Source: Anaerolineaceae bacterium
Lineage (GTDB): Bacteria > Chloroflexota > Anaerolineae > Aggregatilineales > Phototrophicaceae
Direction of reading: 5' to 3'
DNA: 64,000 bases
Assembly (NCBI GenBank): GCA_002699585.1
Contig: PABP01000038.1
Location: 620,001 to 684,000 of the forward strand
The translations under genes were made by a program, and so were the position numbers. Position 1 is the first letter of the stretch. Each line of letters starts with the position of its first letter. Below, piece by piece: positions 9,061-18,671 of this stretch. The notes under the pieces are model-generated. The model did no database searches. It was not told the DNA's origin and worked only from the letters and a program-made list of their open reading frames with translations.

Positions 9061-9849
9061 TTAAGCAGAAGCGTCTTCAAAATTTTCGTCGATCTGCTCA
9101 TCGGTTTTGCCAAAACGGCGGCGACGATTGGCATATTCTTCCAACGCGGCCTGGAGATGTTCTTTACCAAAGTCCGGCCAGTAGACATCGGTGTAATAAT
9201 ACTCAGAATACGACCCCTGCCAGATCAAGAAATTGCTCAGTCGGTACTCACCACTGGTACGGATAATCAGGTCAGGGTCCGGCAGGCCACTGGTATAGAG
9301 ATAGCTGCTAATCAGTTCTTCGGTCACATCATCGGCTTTAACGCCGTCACACATCAGATTTTGTACCGCATGGACGATTTCATCACGCCCACCGTAGTTA
9401 AAAGCCACATTCAAGATGAGCTTTGTGTTGTCCTTGGTTTTTTCGCAGGCGTAGATGACCTTCTTTTGCAGCCGTTCCGGGATACCATCCAGTTCGCCAA
9501 TGTGCCGTATCTGGACGCCATTTTCATTCAGTTCTTTGAGTTCACGGTCAATGACCATTTCCAGGATGCGCATCAACAAAGCGACTTCTCGCCGAGGGCG
9601 CGACCAGTTTTCAGTCGAAAAAGCATAGATGGTCAAAATCTCGACGCCAAGCTCCACTGCCGAACGCAGGGTACGCCGTAAATTTTCAGTCCCTTGACGG
9701 TGCCCCGCCGAACGCGGCAGACCTCTTTCTTTAGCCCAGCGACCATTGCCATCCATGATGATCGCTACATGACGCGGATAACGGTTGCTATCCGGCTCGG
9801 CCTCAGTCGCTGCGGGCGATGTCATCGGTTCTTTCGACATTATCGTCAT
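9061..9849 (-). CDS. uppS: Isoprenyl transferase (undecaprenyl diphosphate synthase)
   Basis: 262 residues, the usual length. It condenses farnesyl diphosphate with isopentenyl diphosphate units to make the C55 lipid carrier for peptidoglycan and other envelope polymers. The signature HVAIIMDGNGRWA near residues 28-40 carries the catalytic Asp. YAFSTENW, LNVAFNYGGRDEI and the C-terminal DLIIRTSGEYRLSNFLIWQ with YWPDF are all present. The first ATG (9849) is used; a second ATG three codons later is possible. It lies downstream of frr, as in many bacteria, but with a 291-bp gap and its own possible promoter. The usual next gene, cdsA, is absent here. Confidence 0.95.
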   Translation of the reverse strand: MTIMSKEPMTSPAATEAEPDSNRYPRHVAIIMDGNGRWAKERGLPRSAGHRQGTENLRRTLRSAVELGVEILTIYAFSTENWSRPRREVALLMRILEMVIDRELKELNENGVQIRHIGELDGIPERLQKKVIYACEKTKDNTKLILNVAFNYGGRDEIVHAVQNLMCDGVKADDVTEELISSYLYTSGLPDPDLIIRTSGEYRLSNFLIWQGSYSEYYYTDVYWPDFGKEHLQAALEEYANRRRRFGKTDEQIDENFEDASA

Positions 9850-9921
9850 GTAATCTTTGCCTTTTTATGCCGTACAGACGTCATCGTATTCGAGCATGTT
9901 TCACTGTAGTAATGCGTAATC

Positions 9922-9952
9922 AGTATACACACTATCATACGCTATACCGCAA
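9922..9952 (-). promoter_or_regulatory. Possible uppS promoter
   Basis: Minus strand TTGCGG, 19-bp spacer, TATACT, about 75 bases before the uppS ATG. The spacer is long, so support is weak. Confidence 0.35.
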
Positions 9953-10014
9953 AAGAACTTGTCAAAACCTATCATAACGGGCTACAAGCATTACATTTGT
10001 GTTGGAATTTGGCG

Positions 10015-10036
10015 CAAAAAACGGCCAAGAGGCTGT
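10015..10036 (-). terminator. Probable terminator after frr
   Basis: Short stem AACGGCC / GGCTGTT (one G-T pair), four-base loop and a T6 tract on the minus strand, about 105 bases past the frr stop. Confidence 0.5.
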
Positions 10037-10140
10037 TATGCACGCGAAGAAATGTGGGGCCAACGTGCATTAACGATACAACCCTGACGCACGCGATGCC
10101 AGTGTAGACTGCACATTCGGTGGCCAGGGTTGGGGTCAGC

Positions 10141-10698
10141 TTAGACTTCGGTGATGTCGGTTTCTTTAACTTTAGCGGCGTCTTCGATCTTCTCAATAAA
10201 CTGGTCGGTCAGTTCCTGCACCTGGTCACGACCGCGGTGCGCCTGATCTTCGCCAATTTCTTTTTCATCTTCCAGCATCTTGATGTCATCATTGGCACTG
10301 CGCCGAATATTGCGAATGGCAATACGGGCGTCTTCTGTGCGCTTGCCCAGCAATTTGACCATCTCCTGGCGACGTTCGCGCGTCAGGGGCGGCATGTTCA
10401 GGCGGATGACGTCACCATCCACATTGGGGTTGATGCCAATGTTGGCTTCCTGGATGGCGTGTTCGATGGCTTTGACTGCCGTTTTATCATAGGGACGAAT
10501 CATGATCGTCATCGGCTCTGGCGTAGAGATATTGGCCAACTGGCGCATCTCGGTCGGCTGTCCGTAATACTCGACCGACAGTCGGTCGACCAGCGCCGTA
10601 CTGGCGCGATTGCCACGGATACCGTGCAGGTCTTCTTCGAACACTGAAAGTGTGGATTGCATCTTATCTTTGGTTTCTTTAAGCACTTCGTTCAACAT
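10141..10698 (-). CDS. frr: Ribosome recycling factor
   Basis: 185 residues, full length. With EF-G it splits post-termination 70S ribosomes. Family features: LHGIRGNRASTALVDRLSVEYYG near residues 24-46, PLTRERRQEMVKLLGKRTEDARIAIRNIRR in the long helical domain, and the closing coiled helix. AAGGTGG lies upstream of the ATG at 10698. The adjoining uppS on the same strand fits the common pyrH-frr-uppS order, although pyrH is not here. Confidence 0.97.
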   Translation of the reverse strand: MLNEVLKETKDKMQSTLSVFEEDLHGIRGNRASTALVDRLSVEYYGQPTEMRQLANISTPEPMTIMIRPYDKTAVKAIEHAIQEANIGINPNVDGDVIRLNMPPLTRERRQEMVKLLGKRTEDARIAIRNIRRSANDDIKMLEDEKEIGEDQAHRGRDQVQELTDQFIEKIEDAAKVKETDITEV

Positions 10699-10851
10699 GA
10701 AGCACCACCTTCCTTCGTGGCATAGACAAAATTGTTTTAATTCCTAGCACCCTATTGTAACCTGAAAAATGCTCAAGTTTAAGACATTCTGAAAGAAAAC
10801 CCCGCTGCTGGCGCTGCTCAGCGCACCTTTACGGCGCATATCAAGCACATA

Positions 10852-11613
10852 TCAGGCGTGCGCCCAGCCCTGCCAACCGCGTGCTTGCCATGCTGAATAC
10901 AGCGCAATACTGCCTGCTGTCGCGACATTCAGGCTGCCCACCTGGCCACGCATGGGCAGCGTCACCAGCATGTCACAGGTATCGCGGACCAATCGACGCA
11001 AGCCTTCACCCTCGCTGCCCATCACCAGCCCCAAGGAAATATTGAGGTCGGTTTTATCCAGTGGTGGGATATTGGCACCCACATCCATGCCGATCATCCA
11101 GACATCATTATCCTTGAGCTGGCGCATGGCATTGACGAGATTGGTCACCTGGGCGACCTGCAAGTGCTCCACAGCACCTGACGAAGCAGCCACAACGGAA
11201 TTGGTGACGCCCACGCTGCGACGATCCTGCATGACGATACCGTGAATGCCAACTGCATCAGCCACGCGGATGAGTGCGCCCACGTTCTGTGGATCTTTGA
11301 GCAGGTCCAGGATCAGGATGAAGGGCTTCTCGTTGCGTTCCTCGCTCACCTGCAAAATATCAGTCAGATCGACATAAGGATAAGTCGATACGCGCAGCGC
11401 CATGCCCTGATGATTGCCGCTGCCTGCGATGTCATCCAGAATACGTTTGTTGACGCGCTTGGTCGAGATGCCAACCTCGTTCGCCATTTCGACAATTTTC
11501 TCGACCTGGCCGCGCACTTCCAAGCGGTCCATCAAAATGAGCTGCTCTAGCTGGCGACGATTGGCGCGTAACGCTTCCATAATCGGCCAAAAGCCATATA
11601 AGAATTCGGGCAT
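10852..11613 (-). CDS. rlmB: 23S rRNA (guanosine-2'-O-)-methyltransferase, TrmH/RlmB family
   Basis: 253 residues. An N-terminal substrate-binding domain (FLYGFWPIMEALRANRRQLE) is followed by a SPOUT trefoil-knot domain: ILILDLLKDPQNVGALIRVADAVGIHGIV, GLVMGSEGEGLRRLV and GQVGSLNVATAGSIALYSAW. These motifs bind S-adenosylmethionine and form the knot. RlmB methylates the ribose of G2251 in 23S rRNA; closely related enzymes act on tRNA, so the exact target is inferred. GGGGGG lies just before the ATG. It is 91 bases downstream of cysS with a terminator-like hairpin between; cysS-rlmB adjacency is common in bacteria. Confidence 0.93.
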   Translation of the reverse strand: MPEFLYGFWPIMEALRANRRQLEQLILMDRLEVRGQVEKIVEMANEVGISTKRVNKRILDDIAGSGNHQGMALRVSTYPYVDLTDILQVSEERNEKPFILILDLLKDPQNVGALIRVADAVGIHGIVMQDRRSVGVTNSVVAASSGAVEHLQVAQVTNLVNAMRQLKDNDVWMIGMDVGANIPPLDKTDLNISLGLVMGSEGEGLRRLVRDTCDMLVTLPMRGQVGSLNVATAGSIALYSAWQARGWQGWAHA

Positions 11614-11633
11614 CGTTCCCCCCTATAGAATCA

Positions 11634-11658
11634 ATAAAGGGCGTAACATCTACGCCCT
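11634..11658 (-). terminator. Hairpin between cysS and rlmB
   Basis: Perfect 8-bp stem AGGGCGTA / TACGCCCT with a five-base loop and a short T-rich tail (TTTATT) on the minus strand. It probably gives partial termination after cysS. Confidence 0.5.
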
Positions 11659-11704
11659 CAATCGTCATAACGTCATTGGTTACAACACATTTGGCAGCCG
11701 CTTG

Positions 11705-13156
11705 CTACGCTTCGATCTTCCAGATGGTACCATCGGGGCGATCTTCCAGGATGACGCCCATGTCGGCAAGGCTATCGCGAATGCGGTCGCTTTCTGCATA
11801 ATTCTTGTCCACGCGAGCTTGAGCACGCATGGCGATCAACATCTCAATGAGCTTGGCTTCGCGCTCGGAATCCCCCGCAGCGACCGGAGCCGTTACATCT
11901 GGAAGGATACCCAGGACATCACCAGCTAGCGCCTGGTAGGTACTAGCAATCTCGTTGAGTACGGGCAAGCCAACTGTGGCATCGCCGTTCAACAGCGAAT
12001 TGACATCGCGTGTCAGGTCTTGCAATGTCGCAATCGCTTTGGGCGTATTGAAGTCATCGTCCATGACGTCGCTAAATTCCGTGCGCGCCTTTTCAAGACG
12101 TTCCAGGAAGCTGTTGCCTTCGTCACTCTCCGGTGCACTGTTCATCTGATGGCGCGTCAACTGGACAGCGTCGTTCAGGCGGCTCCAGGCTTTGCTGAGG
12201 TCGTCAATCGACTTGTCGCTGTAATCCAGCGGACTGCGATAATGGGCGCTGATAGCGAACATCCTCACCACTTCCGGGCGATAGGTTTGCAGCGTATCGC
12301 GGATGGTCGTGAAGTTACCCAGGCTCTTGGACATCTTGACGCTATCGACCGTCAGGCTACCGACCAGCATCCAGTAGTTGGCGAACTCGGCATCATTGGC
12401 GCATTCGCTCTGGGCGATTTCGTTTTCGTTGTGCGGGTAGATATTGTCGATGCCGCCACCGTGAATATCAAATGTCTCGCCCAGGTATTTCTTCGACATG
12501 GCGCTGCACTCAATATGCCAGCCAGGGAAGCCTTCGCCCCACGGGCTGTTCCAACGCAGGATATGTTCCGGCTCGGCAACTTTCCACAGGGCAAAATCTG
12601 CCGGGTTTTTCTTTTCGCTGCGGACTGTCTCGCGCGAGCCTTCTTCCTGGTCATCCAGGCGGCGGTTACTCAGCTTGCCATAATCCGGGTCGCTGGTGAC
12701 ATCAAAGTACACACTGCCATTAACTTCATAGGCATTTTCTTTATCCAGAAGCGTCTGGATCATCTCAATCTGCTCTGGAATGTGGGCACTGGCGCGTGGC
12801 GAAATATCGGGCCGGACAACGTGCAGCGCGTCCATATCCGAAAAATATGCCCGGATATACTGCTCGACAATTTGCATGGGCTTGGCCTGTAGCTGCTGCG
12901 CCTTACGCAAAATGCGGTCTTCGCCGGTTTCCAGCAGATGGCCGACATCAGTCAGATTTTGTACATAGAGCACGTCATAACCCAGATGACGCAAATAGCG
13001 CACGACCACATCGAAGGACACATACGTTTTCGCATGGCCCAGGTGGGAATAGTCATAGACGGTTGGGCCGCAGACATACATGTTGACACGGCCTTCGTGG
13101 ATGGGCTTGAATTCCTGTTTTTCTCGCCCCAGGACGTTATAAATCCGCAAAGTCAT
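11705..13156 (-). CDS. cysS: Cysteine--tRNA ligase
   Basis: 483 residues, a normal length. It charges tRNA-Cys. Class I signatures are HLGH (HIGH equivalent) in [21 protein letters not shown] and KMSKSLGNF near residue 267. Zinc ligands are the first Cys in CGPT, the Cys of WHIECSAM, and the [20 protein letters not shown] region. The DALR-type C-terminal helices end in [16 protein letters not shown] lies upstream of the ATG. The upstream 350 bp contains no clear T-box leader. Confidence 0.97.
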   Translation of the reverse strand: MTLRIYNVLGREKQEFKPIHEGRVNMYVCGPTVYDYSHLGHAKTYVSFDVVVRYLRHLGYDVLYVQNLTDVGHLLETGEDRILRKAQQLQAKPMQIVEQYIRAYFSDMDALHVVRPDISPRASAHIPEQIEMIQTLLDKENAYEVNGSVYFDVTSDPDYGKLSNRRLDDQEEGSRETVRSEKKNPADFALWKVAEPEHILRWNSPWGEGFPGWHIECSAMSKKYLGETFDIHGGGIDNIYPHNENEIAQSECANDAEFANYWMLVGSLTVDSVKMSKSLGNFTTIRDTLQTYRPEVVRMFAISAHYRSPLDYSDKSIDDLSKAWSRLNDAVQLTRHQMNSAPESDEGNSFLERLEKARTEFSDVMDDDFNTPKAIATLQDLTRDVNSLLNGDATVGLPVLNEIASTYQALAGDVLGILPDVTAPVAAGDSEREAKLIEMLIAMRAQARVDKNYAESDRIRDSLADMGVILEDRPDGTIWKIEA

Positions 13157-13506
13157 CGCGGGGGGTATCCCTTCTATACTTATATCTTACGTTGATTGCC
13201 CCCAATAACATCGGTGGCGCTTTCAACTGCGATTGACAACGTGCGTATTGTAGCAGATGGATTAGAACCATTCGATACATTAGGACCAATGGTTAAGGGC
13301 ATACTCATAGCATCGGAACCTTCCGCAGCGTAAAAACGTCCCAAATAGCATCGACGTCATGACAAGAGGCAGTTGTTTTTATGCGTTTGTTTCAAATGGG
13401 GTTACTAAATTGCGCTACAATACAAAAATACTCAAGTAGAAACGTCATGCGTAAGCAACTGATTCGCATACATTAGGCGAGCTTCGTAAAAGCAAGGTAA
13501 GGGACT
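13157..13506. other. Divergent intergenic region between cysS and the TIR-FHA gene
   Basis: 350 bp without a gene. A TACAAT box on the minus strand (ATTGTA at 13247-13252) and a TACAAT on the plus strand (13416-13421) may be -10 elements for cysS and the TIR-FHA gene; neither has a convincing -35. I see no repeat, T-box or RNA gene. Confidence 0.4.
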
Positions 13507-14277
13507 ATGGCAAATATCTTTTTATCCTTCTCTCCCAAAGATCAACGATTTGTTGCGGGCCTGCGCGAAGTCCTGGTGCAAACAGGTCATAAGCCCTGGA
13601 TTGACCCCAAGCCGCGCCCCGGCCAGGATTGGCGCATGGACATCGACGATGCCATCGCCGCGTCGGATGCCACCATCGTGGTCATTACACCCGCCGCCGC
13701 GGAATCCATCTACGTGACTTACGAATGGTCGCGGGCACTGGCCCTGGGCAAGACAGTCATCGTCCTGATTGCCCGACCCGCAGATATGCACCCTCGTTTG
13801 CATACGCTGGATCACTTCGACATGAGTGGCTTTACCGATGTCTCCCATTTCTGGGATTACTTCGTGCGTGAGATGCAGCGCATTCTATCAACGCTGCCAC
13901 AAACAGGCGGCTTGCCGGAGCGTCCGGGCCAGCGGCCACCCGCGACAGAGTACATTCGCGTCCAGATGCCGGAAGAATCCGGCATGTGGATTGTGGTCCG
14001 GCGCGGCCCCAACCTCAACGAGATGTTCAAGCTGGAAAAAGACGTGGTCACATTGGGACGTGATAGCGCCAACGACATCGTCATTGAGGATGCCGAGGTT
14101 AGTCGTTTTCACCTGCGTTTTATGCGCCGTGACCGGACTTATGGCATGGAAGACGTCGGTAGTACCAACGGTACCTTCGTCCAAAATCGGCGCGTGGATG
14201 GCTTGATGAACCTGACACCGGGCACAGCGATCCGCCTGGGCGACTCGGTCATCATTTCATATGAAGTCGTTCGCTAA
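13507..14277 (+). CDS. TIR-FHA fusion protein
   Basis: 256 residues. Residues 1 to about 130 form a TIR-type domain: ANIFLSFSPKDQRFVAGLREVLVQTGHKPWID, then DIDDAIAASDATIVVITPAAAES, with Glu73 in YVTYEWSRALALGK at the place of the NADase glutamate. Residues about 160-256 are an FHA domain with GR at 184-185, SRFH at 199-202 and STNGT at 219-223, the phosphothreonine-binding set. The protein should therefore bind a phosphopeptide partner and either cleave NAD or act as a scaffold. AAGGTAAGG lies before the ATG. No kinase gene adjoins it; the nearest kinase-fold gene is at 18672-19613. Bacterial TIR-FHA pairings are uncommon. Confidence 0.88.
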   Translation: MANIFLSFSPKDQRFVAGLREVLVQTGHKPWIDPKPRPGQDWRMDIDDAIAASDATIVVITPAAAESIYVTYEWSRALALGKTVIVLIARPADMHPRLHTLDHFDMSGFTDVSHFWDYFVREMQRILSTLPQTGGLPERPGQRPPATEYIRVQMPEESGMWIVVRRGPNLNEMFKLEKDVVTLGRDSANDIVIEDAEVSRFHLRFMRRDRTYGMEDVGSTNGTFVQNRRVDGLMNLTPGTAIRLGDSVIISYEVVR

Positions 14278-14387
14278 TATCGTCCGCTAAATTGCATCAT
14301 CCTTTGCCAATAGTTAGAGAATGAACAGGCATCATTGCCATATTCTCGATTGTTGTCATAATAGTAAAAGCTGCATACTATGCTAAG

Positions 14388-14417
14388 AACGCACCCTATC
14401 GGAATCGGGTGCGTTTC
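14388..14417 (+). terminator. Probable terminator after the TIR-FHA gene
   Basis: Perfect 9-bp stem AACGCACCC / GGGTGCGTT with a 10-nt loop and a short TTTCAT tail. Confidence 0.5.
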
Positions 14418-14471
14418 ATATGCTGAGTAGCTTGAACCCATACAAAACCTTCGCAGTAGGTGACAAATCTC

Positions 14472-15167
14472 ATGGACAGACAGCCCCGCATCGGTATCAC
14501 CACCAGCTACAAAGACAATCGTCAATCCGTCGATCACTATTACATAGCTGCTGTGGAGAAAGCCGGGGGCTTACCCATCATTGTGCCCATGCTGGCGACT
14601 GAGGAAGCCGCCCGGGACTTTGCCAGCCTGCTCGATGGCCTCATCATCACGGGCGGACCGGGCATCACCAAAGGGCTGACGGGCACGCTGCCGGATGACC
14701 TCGAACCGGTGGACCCGGTACGTGACCAGTCCGATACGCATATTTACCAGGCAATGGCCGACAAACCCATATTCGGTATTTGCTACGGTATGCAATTCAT
14801 TAATGCTCAGGCAGGTGGCACGATCTACGCTGACCTCAATGCAGAACATCATGGCGCTGGTCCCCACAGCAATGGACGCGGCGGAGAACCACATCCAGTT
14901 GATCTACATCCCGGCTCGCGCTTAGCCGATGTGCTCGGCGAAACCCGTGTGACGGTCAATACGTATCATATTCAAGCGATTGCCCAGGTTGGGCCAGGTC
15001 TGGACGTCATTGCCCACGGTGATGATGGCATCATTGAAGGCATTGCCTCGACGGACGGACGGCAAATCGGCGTCCAATGGCACCCGGAACGCCTACCGGA
15101 ACAATTGCCCTTGTTCGAGTCATTCGTCGCCCAATGTCGCCAGGCAATGCCTGCTACCATCCAGTGA
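14472..15167 (+). CDS. Gamma-glutamyl-gamma-aminobutyrate hydrolase family (class I amidotransferase-like)
   Basis: 231 residues from the ATG at 14472, which has GGTGA eight bases upstream; a GTG at 14460 is less likely. The protein is a stand-alone glutamine amidotransferase-like hydrolase (peptidase C26, PuuD-like). The nucleophile Cys lies in FGICYGMQFINAQAGG, the catalytic His/Glu in GVQWHPER, and DGLIITGGPGI gives the conserved glycine turn. Relatives hydrolyse gamma-glutamyl bonds such as gamma-Glu-GABA. No putrescine pathway genes adjoin, so the substrate is open. Confidence 0.85.
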   Translation: MDRQPRIGITTSYKDNRQSVDHYYIAAVEKAGGLPIIVPMLATEEAARDFASLLDGLIITGGPGITKGLTGTLPDDLEPVDPVRDQSDTHIYQAMADKPIFGICYGMQFINAQAGGTIYADLNAEHHGAGPHSNGRGGEPHPVDLHPGSRLADVLGETRVTVNTYHIQAIAQVGPGLDVIAHGDDGIIEGIASTDGRQIGVQWHPERLPEQLPLFESFVAQCRQAMPATIQ

Positions 15168-15289
15168 GTGACGACTAGAGGTTAATGTTAACGGAATCGG
15201 AAGGCGCTATATGTTACAGTATATTAAGACTCTTCCGATAGCAACATCACCCACGGTGATGGTCAATTGTATGATGAAAGAAGTTTGTC

Positions 15290-15688
15290 ATGGTACACGA
15301 CATGGCACCCGTTAAACCGATTAGCGTACTCTATATCGAAGATAACTTTATTAATGTACGGCTGGTGAGGCGCATGCTGCGCCAGACGACTTACGAAGTC
15401 GCCTGGGCAGAATCCGTGCAGGCAGGAATAGATGCCGCCCTGGATGAGCATCCCGATATTTTCATTCTTGATATGCATATCCCAGAAGTCAGCGGCTATG
15501 ATGCGCTCAAGCTTATCAAAGAAGATGACGCCCTCAAAAGAATCCCGGTTATTGTGTTAACGGCTGATCCTAGCGAAATCCTGCGGGAGAAGTGCGTCGC
15601 GCTAGGTGTGGATGATTACCAGTTCAAGCCTGTCTCACGTCAGCGTTTGCTGCAATCCCTCAATCAGATAAGCAAAAAGAGAGCCTAA
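15290..15688 (+). CDS. Single-domain response regulator
   Basis: 132 residues, only a CheY-like receiver domain with no output domain. The acidic pair is Glu17/Asp18, the phospho-acceptor Asp61 (FILDMHIPEVSG), Thr91 (VIVLTAD) and Lys113 (YQFKPVS), a complete active set. Such proteins relay phosphate from histidine kinases to partners. No kinase gene is adjacent. GAAAGAAG precedes the ATG; an internal ATG four codons later is an alternative start. A weak hairpin overlaps the stop codon. Confidence 0.92.
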   Translation: MVHDMAPVKPISVLYIEDNFINVRLVRRMLRQTTYEVAWAESVQAGIDAALDEHPDIFILDMHIPEVSGYDALKLIKEDDALKRIPVIVLTADPSEILREKCVALGVDDYQFKPVSRQRLLQSLNQISKKRA

Positions 15689-15726
15689 GCCCTCTTTGAT
15701 GTTGCTTCGTCTATAGATGTTCCTGG

Positions 15727-16053
15727 CTAAATTTGATCAGTAACGATAGCTGTTCCGCTGGCTGTCACCATTAACATGCTGCCACCAGAGCCAATCGTTT
15801 CATAATCCAGATCAATGCCAATCACAGCCGTCGCGCCCAATTCAGCCGCTTGCTCGGCCATTTCGTCCAGGGCGATTTGTTTGGCTTTGCGCAGTTCTTC
15901 TTCATACGCTGCGGAACGCCCACCGATGACATCGCGGATACCAGCGAACATATCACGGAAAATATTCGCGCCTAAAATCGCTTCGCCGCTGACGATGCCG
16001 ACATACTTTTTGATCTTGCGGCCTTCGAGCGTGTTGGTTGTGGTCAATAACAT
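15727..16053 (-). CDS. YbjQ/UPF0145 family protein
   Basis: 108 residues, the family's usual size. Typical features are [33 protein letters not shown] at the start, the helical [29 protein letters not shown] middle, and [15 protein letters not shown] near the end. YbjQ proteins form pentamers and are described as heavy-metal-binding-like; the physiological role is unclear. It is monocistronic and convergent with the response regulator gene. Confidence 0.88.
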   Translation of the reverse strand: MLLTTTNTLEGRKIKKYVGIVSGEAILGANIFRDMFAGIRDVIGGRSAAYEEELRKAKQIALDEMAEQAAELGATAVIGIDLDYETIGSGGSMLMVTASGTAIVTDQI

Positions 16054-16164
16054 CGCTTGATCTCCTGATTTGAGTGTGTAACTTACAAGCTATACGCCCA
16101 ACTCATGACCTCAGTTGCAATGACTGACCATAAGCCCACTATAGCAGGCTACTACAGCCGGATA

Positions 16165-17658
16165 CTACAGCAGCGGCGAATTTTCGATCTCGTTGTACTT
16201 CTCAGTGAGTTCGCGCCAAGCATCCCCCAAATAGCGGAAGCCTTCTTCGATACGGTCCGGGTGTTGCAGGCCATAATTCACTCGGATATTGCGGCTGCCC
16301 TGTCCGTTGACGTAAAAGACGTTACCAATGGCGAACGACACATGCTTCTGGACTGCCGTAATAAACAACTCCGCCGCTGTTGGGCCGCTCTTAGGCAGCG
16401 TCACCCACAGGTACATACCGCCTTGTGGCACTTCCCACTTACAGCCTTCCGGGAAGTAGCGCTTGGCTGCTTCTATAGCAGTATCACGGCGCCGTTTGAG
16501 TTCCCGATTGTTACGTTCTAACTGCTGGGCAATGACACCGCGCTGCATCATCATGTGGATGACGCGCTGGTTAAAGCCCGATGTGGAAATATCTGCCGCC
16601 TGTTTGACGCGCACCAGCCGATCAAACTGGCTATTGCTGGTGATAATGTAGCCAATACGCATACCGGGCAGCAGCATCTTGGTGAACGCGCCCACATGGA
16701 TGACACTGTCAGTCGTATCCAGCGCTTTAAGCGGCGGCAGAGGTTCGCCTTCAAAGCGGAATTCATGGTAGACAGCATCTTCCAGCACGGGGACATCATA
16801 CTCATGGGCCAAGTTCAGCAATTGGCGACGCCTGTGCAGCGGCATGACCTTGCCCGTCGGGTTATGGAAGGTGGGCATGACGTAAATCAGCCGCGGAGAA
16901 TTCTCCATCAAATAGTATTCGAGGCAGTCCAGGCGGATGCCATCTTCGTCCATTGGGATCGAATGGACTTGCAACCGTCGCGCCCGTGCCACATCCAGGA
17001 TACCGATATAGGTCGGCGCGGACGTGACGATGGTCTCATTTTCTGATACCAGCGCCTGTAAGACGAGGTCAATGGCTTGCTGGGCGCCACCGGTAATCAG
17101 TACATTGTCCACGCTGCACATAATGCCCAGCGCACTGACATAATCGCGCACCCCAGAACGCAGCGGTCCATAGCCTTCCGGGCGTTCGTAAAGCATCGCA
17201 GAAGCCCCGTCGCGCTCCAATACGGTATTAATCGCGCTCTGGAGGTGCTGCATGGGGAAGAACTCCGGCGGCGGCGACCCATGACTGAAGTTAATGATGT
17301 CCGATCGGCGGGCCAATTTCATCATGTCGCGGATGGAATAATCGTGCATGGCCCGCGATGTAGACGACTGAGCGACAGCACCATTGGTCACGCTGCCTAC
17401 CGATTGTCCATCGCGCGACACAAAGGTGCCGCGTCCTGCATGCGCGCTCAAATAGCCCTCGGCGCGCAGTTCGGCATAGGCATTGACAACGCTAATACGA
17501 CTGACGTTAATATCTTTGGCAAGTTCACGGCTGGCGGGGAGGCGTGTTCCAGCGGATAAATTACCGCTTTCAATCTGCATCTTAATTTGACGAATAAGCT
17601 GCTTATAGATCGGCTCTTCACTATTTCTGTCGAGTTCTACGGATAACATGGAAGACAT
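16165..17658 (-). CDS. MocR-type regulator (GntR HTH fused to PLP aminotransferase fold)
   Basis: 497 residues. Residues about 15-80 are a GntR winged helix (EEPIYKQLIRQIKMQIESGNLSAGTRLPASRELAKDINVSRISVVNAYAEL). The rest is a fold-type I aminotransferase domain with a PLP Lys in HVGAFTKMLLPGMRIGYI and substrate motifs VMPTFHNPTGKVMP and RNIRVNYG. MocR regulators sense amino acids or vitamin B6 compounds; some members of this group are true aminotransferases, which cannot be excluded. GAGAG precedes the ATG. No neighbouring target operon is obvious. Confidence 0.9.
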   Translation of the reverse strand: MSSMLSVELDRNSEEPIYKQLIRQIKMQIESGNLSAGTRLPASRELAKDINVSRISVVNAYAELRAEGYLSAHAGRGTFVSRDGQSVGSVTNGAVAQSSTSRAMHDYSIRDMMKLARRSDIINFSHGSPPPEFFPMQHLQSAINTVLERDGASAMLYERPEGYGPLRSGVRDYVSALGIMCSVDNVLITGGAQQAIDLVLQALVSENETIVTSAPTYIGILDVARARRLQVHSIPMDEDGIRLDCLEYYLMENSPRLIYVMPTFHNPTGKVMPLHRRRQLLNLAHEYDVPVLEDAVYHEFRFEGEPLPPLKALDTTDSVIHVGAFTKMLLPGMRIGYIITSNSQFDRLVRVKQAADISTSGFNQRVIHMMMQRGVIAQQLERNNRELKRRRDTAIEAAKRYFPEGCKWEVPQGGMYLWVTLPKSGPTAAELFITAVQKHVSFAIGNVFYVNGQGSRNIRVNYGLQHPDRIEEGFRYLGDAWRELTEKYNEIENSPLL

Positions 17659-17796
17659 AACAACTCTCTATTCCGGCGCAGCCAACGCCCTTCGTCATGA
17701 TGCCATGTGCCAACTTGGCGATTTATTTGCCTTTTCAGTGAGATTGACACACGTCTTAACAATGATACTCAGCAACATCTGCTTAATGAAGTCCGA

Positions 17797-18429
17797 TTAT
17801 TGCGTATTTTCCCGTAATGTGGGTTTATCGGGTAAGCGCTTACGCAACCAATGAATGGCCACAGCCGTTACCAGTGCAAACAGAGGTAACCCAGGCGTAC
17901 ACAATAGAGGCAGGTAGCCCATTGTGCCCAGCGTCAACGGCGCGCACAGCACCCCACCAAAGACATTCGCCAGCACCCACATCACAATCGTCGTATCCTG
18001 AGCTTTACGAAAACCCAGCACCTGCAACCCACCCAGCAGTCCACCAAATAAGGCGCCCATCAGCAGCCACGCAACCCAGCGATTAATCAATACAATCAGC
18101 AGCAGCGGCACGATTACCAGGCTGCCGACGAAGATGCCTGCCACTGTCCACCAGGGCCAGCGACGGCCCATACCGGGCAACGCACGCGCCATCCTCTGCC
18201 CTATGCCGATGCACAATCCGGCCACCGCCATGCCAAGCGGCACACCCATCACACCCAACCAGGCGATCAACAGCGCCATCAGCAGCAAGCCCAATGTCCA
18301 GCCTAATAGGGTGGTCACTATCCAACGCAGCAGCCAATAAGCCGACCAATACGACTGCAATTGGCCCAGCAGATGGTCCAATTTTTGTGAGATGGCTGTC
18401 AATCTGGATGGATTCATGGGGTTCGTCAT
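17797..18429 (-). CDS. Polytopic membrane protein of unknown function
   Basis: 210 residues with about five to six hydrophobic helices, many Gly/Leu/Trp, and basic loops (GQRMARALPGMGRRWPWW; HWLRKRLPDKP). The N-terminal 30 residues are amphipathic (RLTAISQKLDHLLGQLQSYW). No family recognised. No good ribosome binding site is seen before the ATG at 18429. The opposite strand contains only short shadow frames. Confidence 0.65.
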   Translation of the reverse strand: MTNPMNPSRLTAISQKLDHLLGQLQSYWSAYWLLRWIVTTLLGWTLGLLLMALLIAWLGVMGVPLGMAVAGLCIGIGQRMARALPGMGRRWPWWTVAGIFVGSLVIVPLLLIVLINRWVAWLLMGALFGGLLGGLQVLGFRKAQDTTIVMWVLANVFGGVLCAPLTLGTMGYLPLLCTPGLPLFALVTAVAIHWLRKRLPDKPTLRENTQ

Positions 18430-18612
18430 TGTTTTCAGGCGCGCTCTTATGCTACATTAACCTTGTATAGCACAGAAGCGCGCTGTGGGCTTAATAGCAA
18501 CTAACATCATTCTTGTCCCACAGGCTAGAGGCGTGAGAGCGCGCTTGCTAATGCAGCGGCGTGGGGGTCATGGCCGTTTACGACAATCACGCGCTAGTCA
18601 TCATAAGAGCAG

Positions 18613-18642
18613 CAGGGCGACGACTAGGGAGTGGTCGCCCTG
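18613..18642 (-). other. Strong hairpin downstream of the pseudokinase gene
   Basis: Perfect 9-bp stem CAGGGCGAC / GTCGCCCTG with a 12-nt loop, no T-run. It lies 30 bases past the kinase-fold gene stop and could act as an mRNA 3' end or stabiliser. Confidence 0.4.
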
Positions 18643-18671
18643 TTGTGCATCTAAGGCCAGGACACATCCCA

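Noticed and set aside
12020-12892. Plus-strand frame of 290 codons
   Set aside because: Antisense to cysS; the cysS protein is unambiguous.
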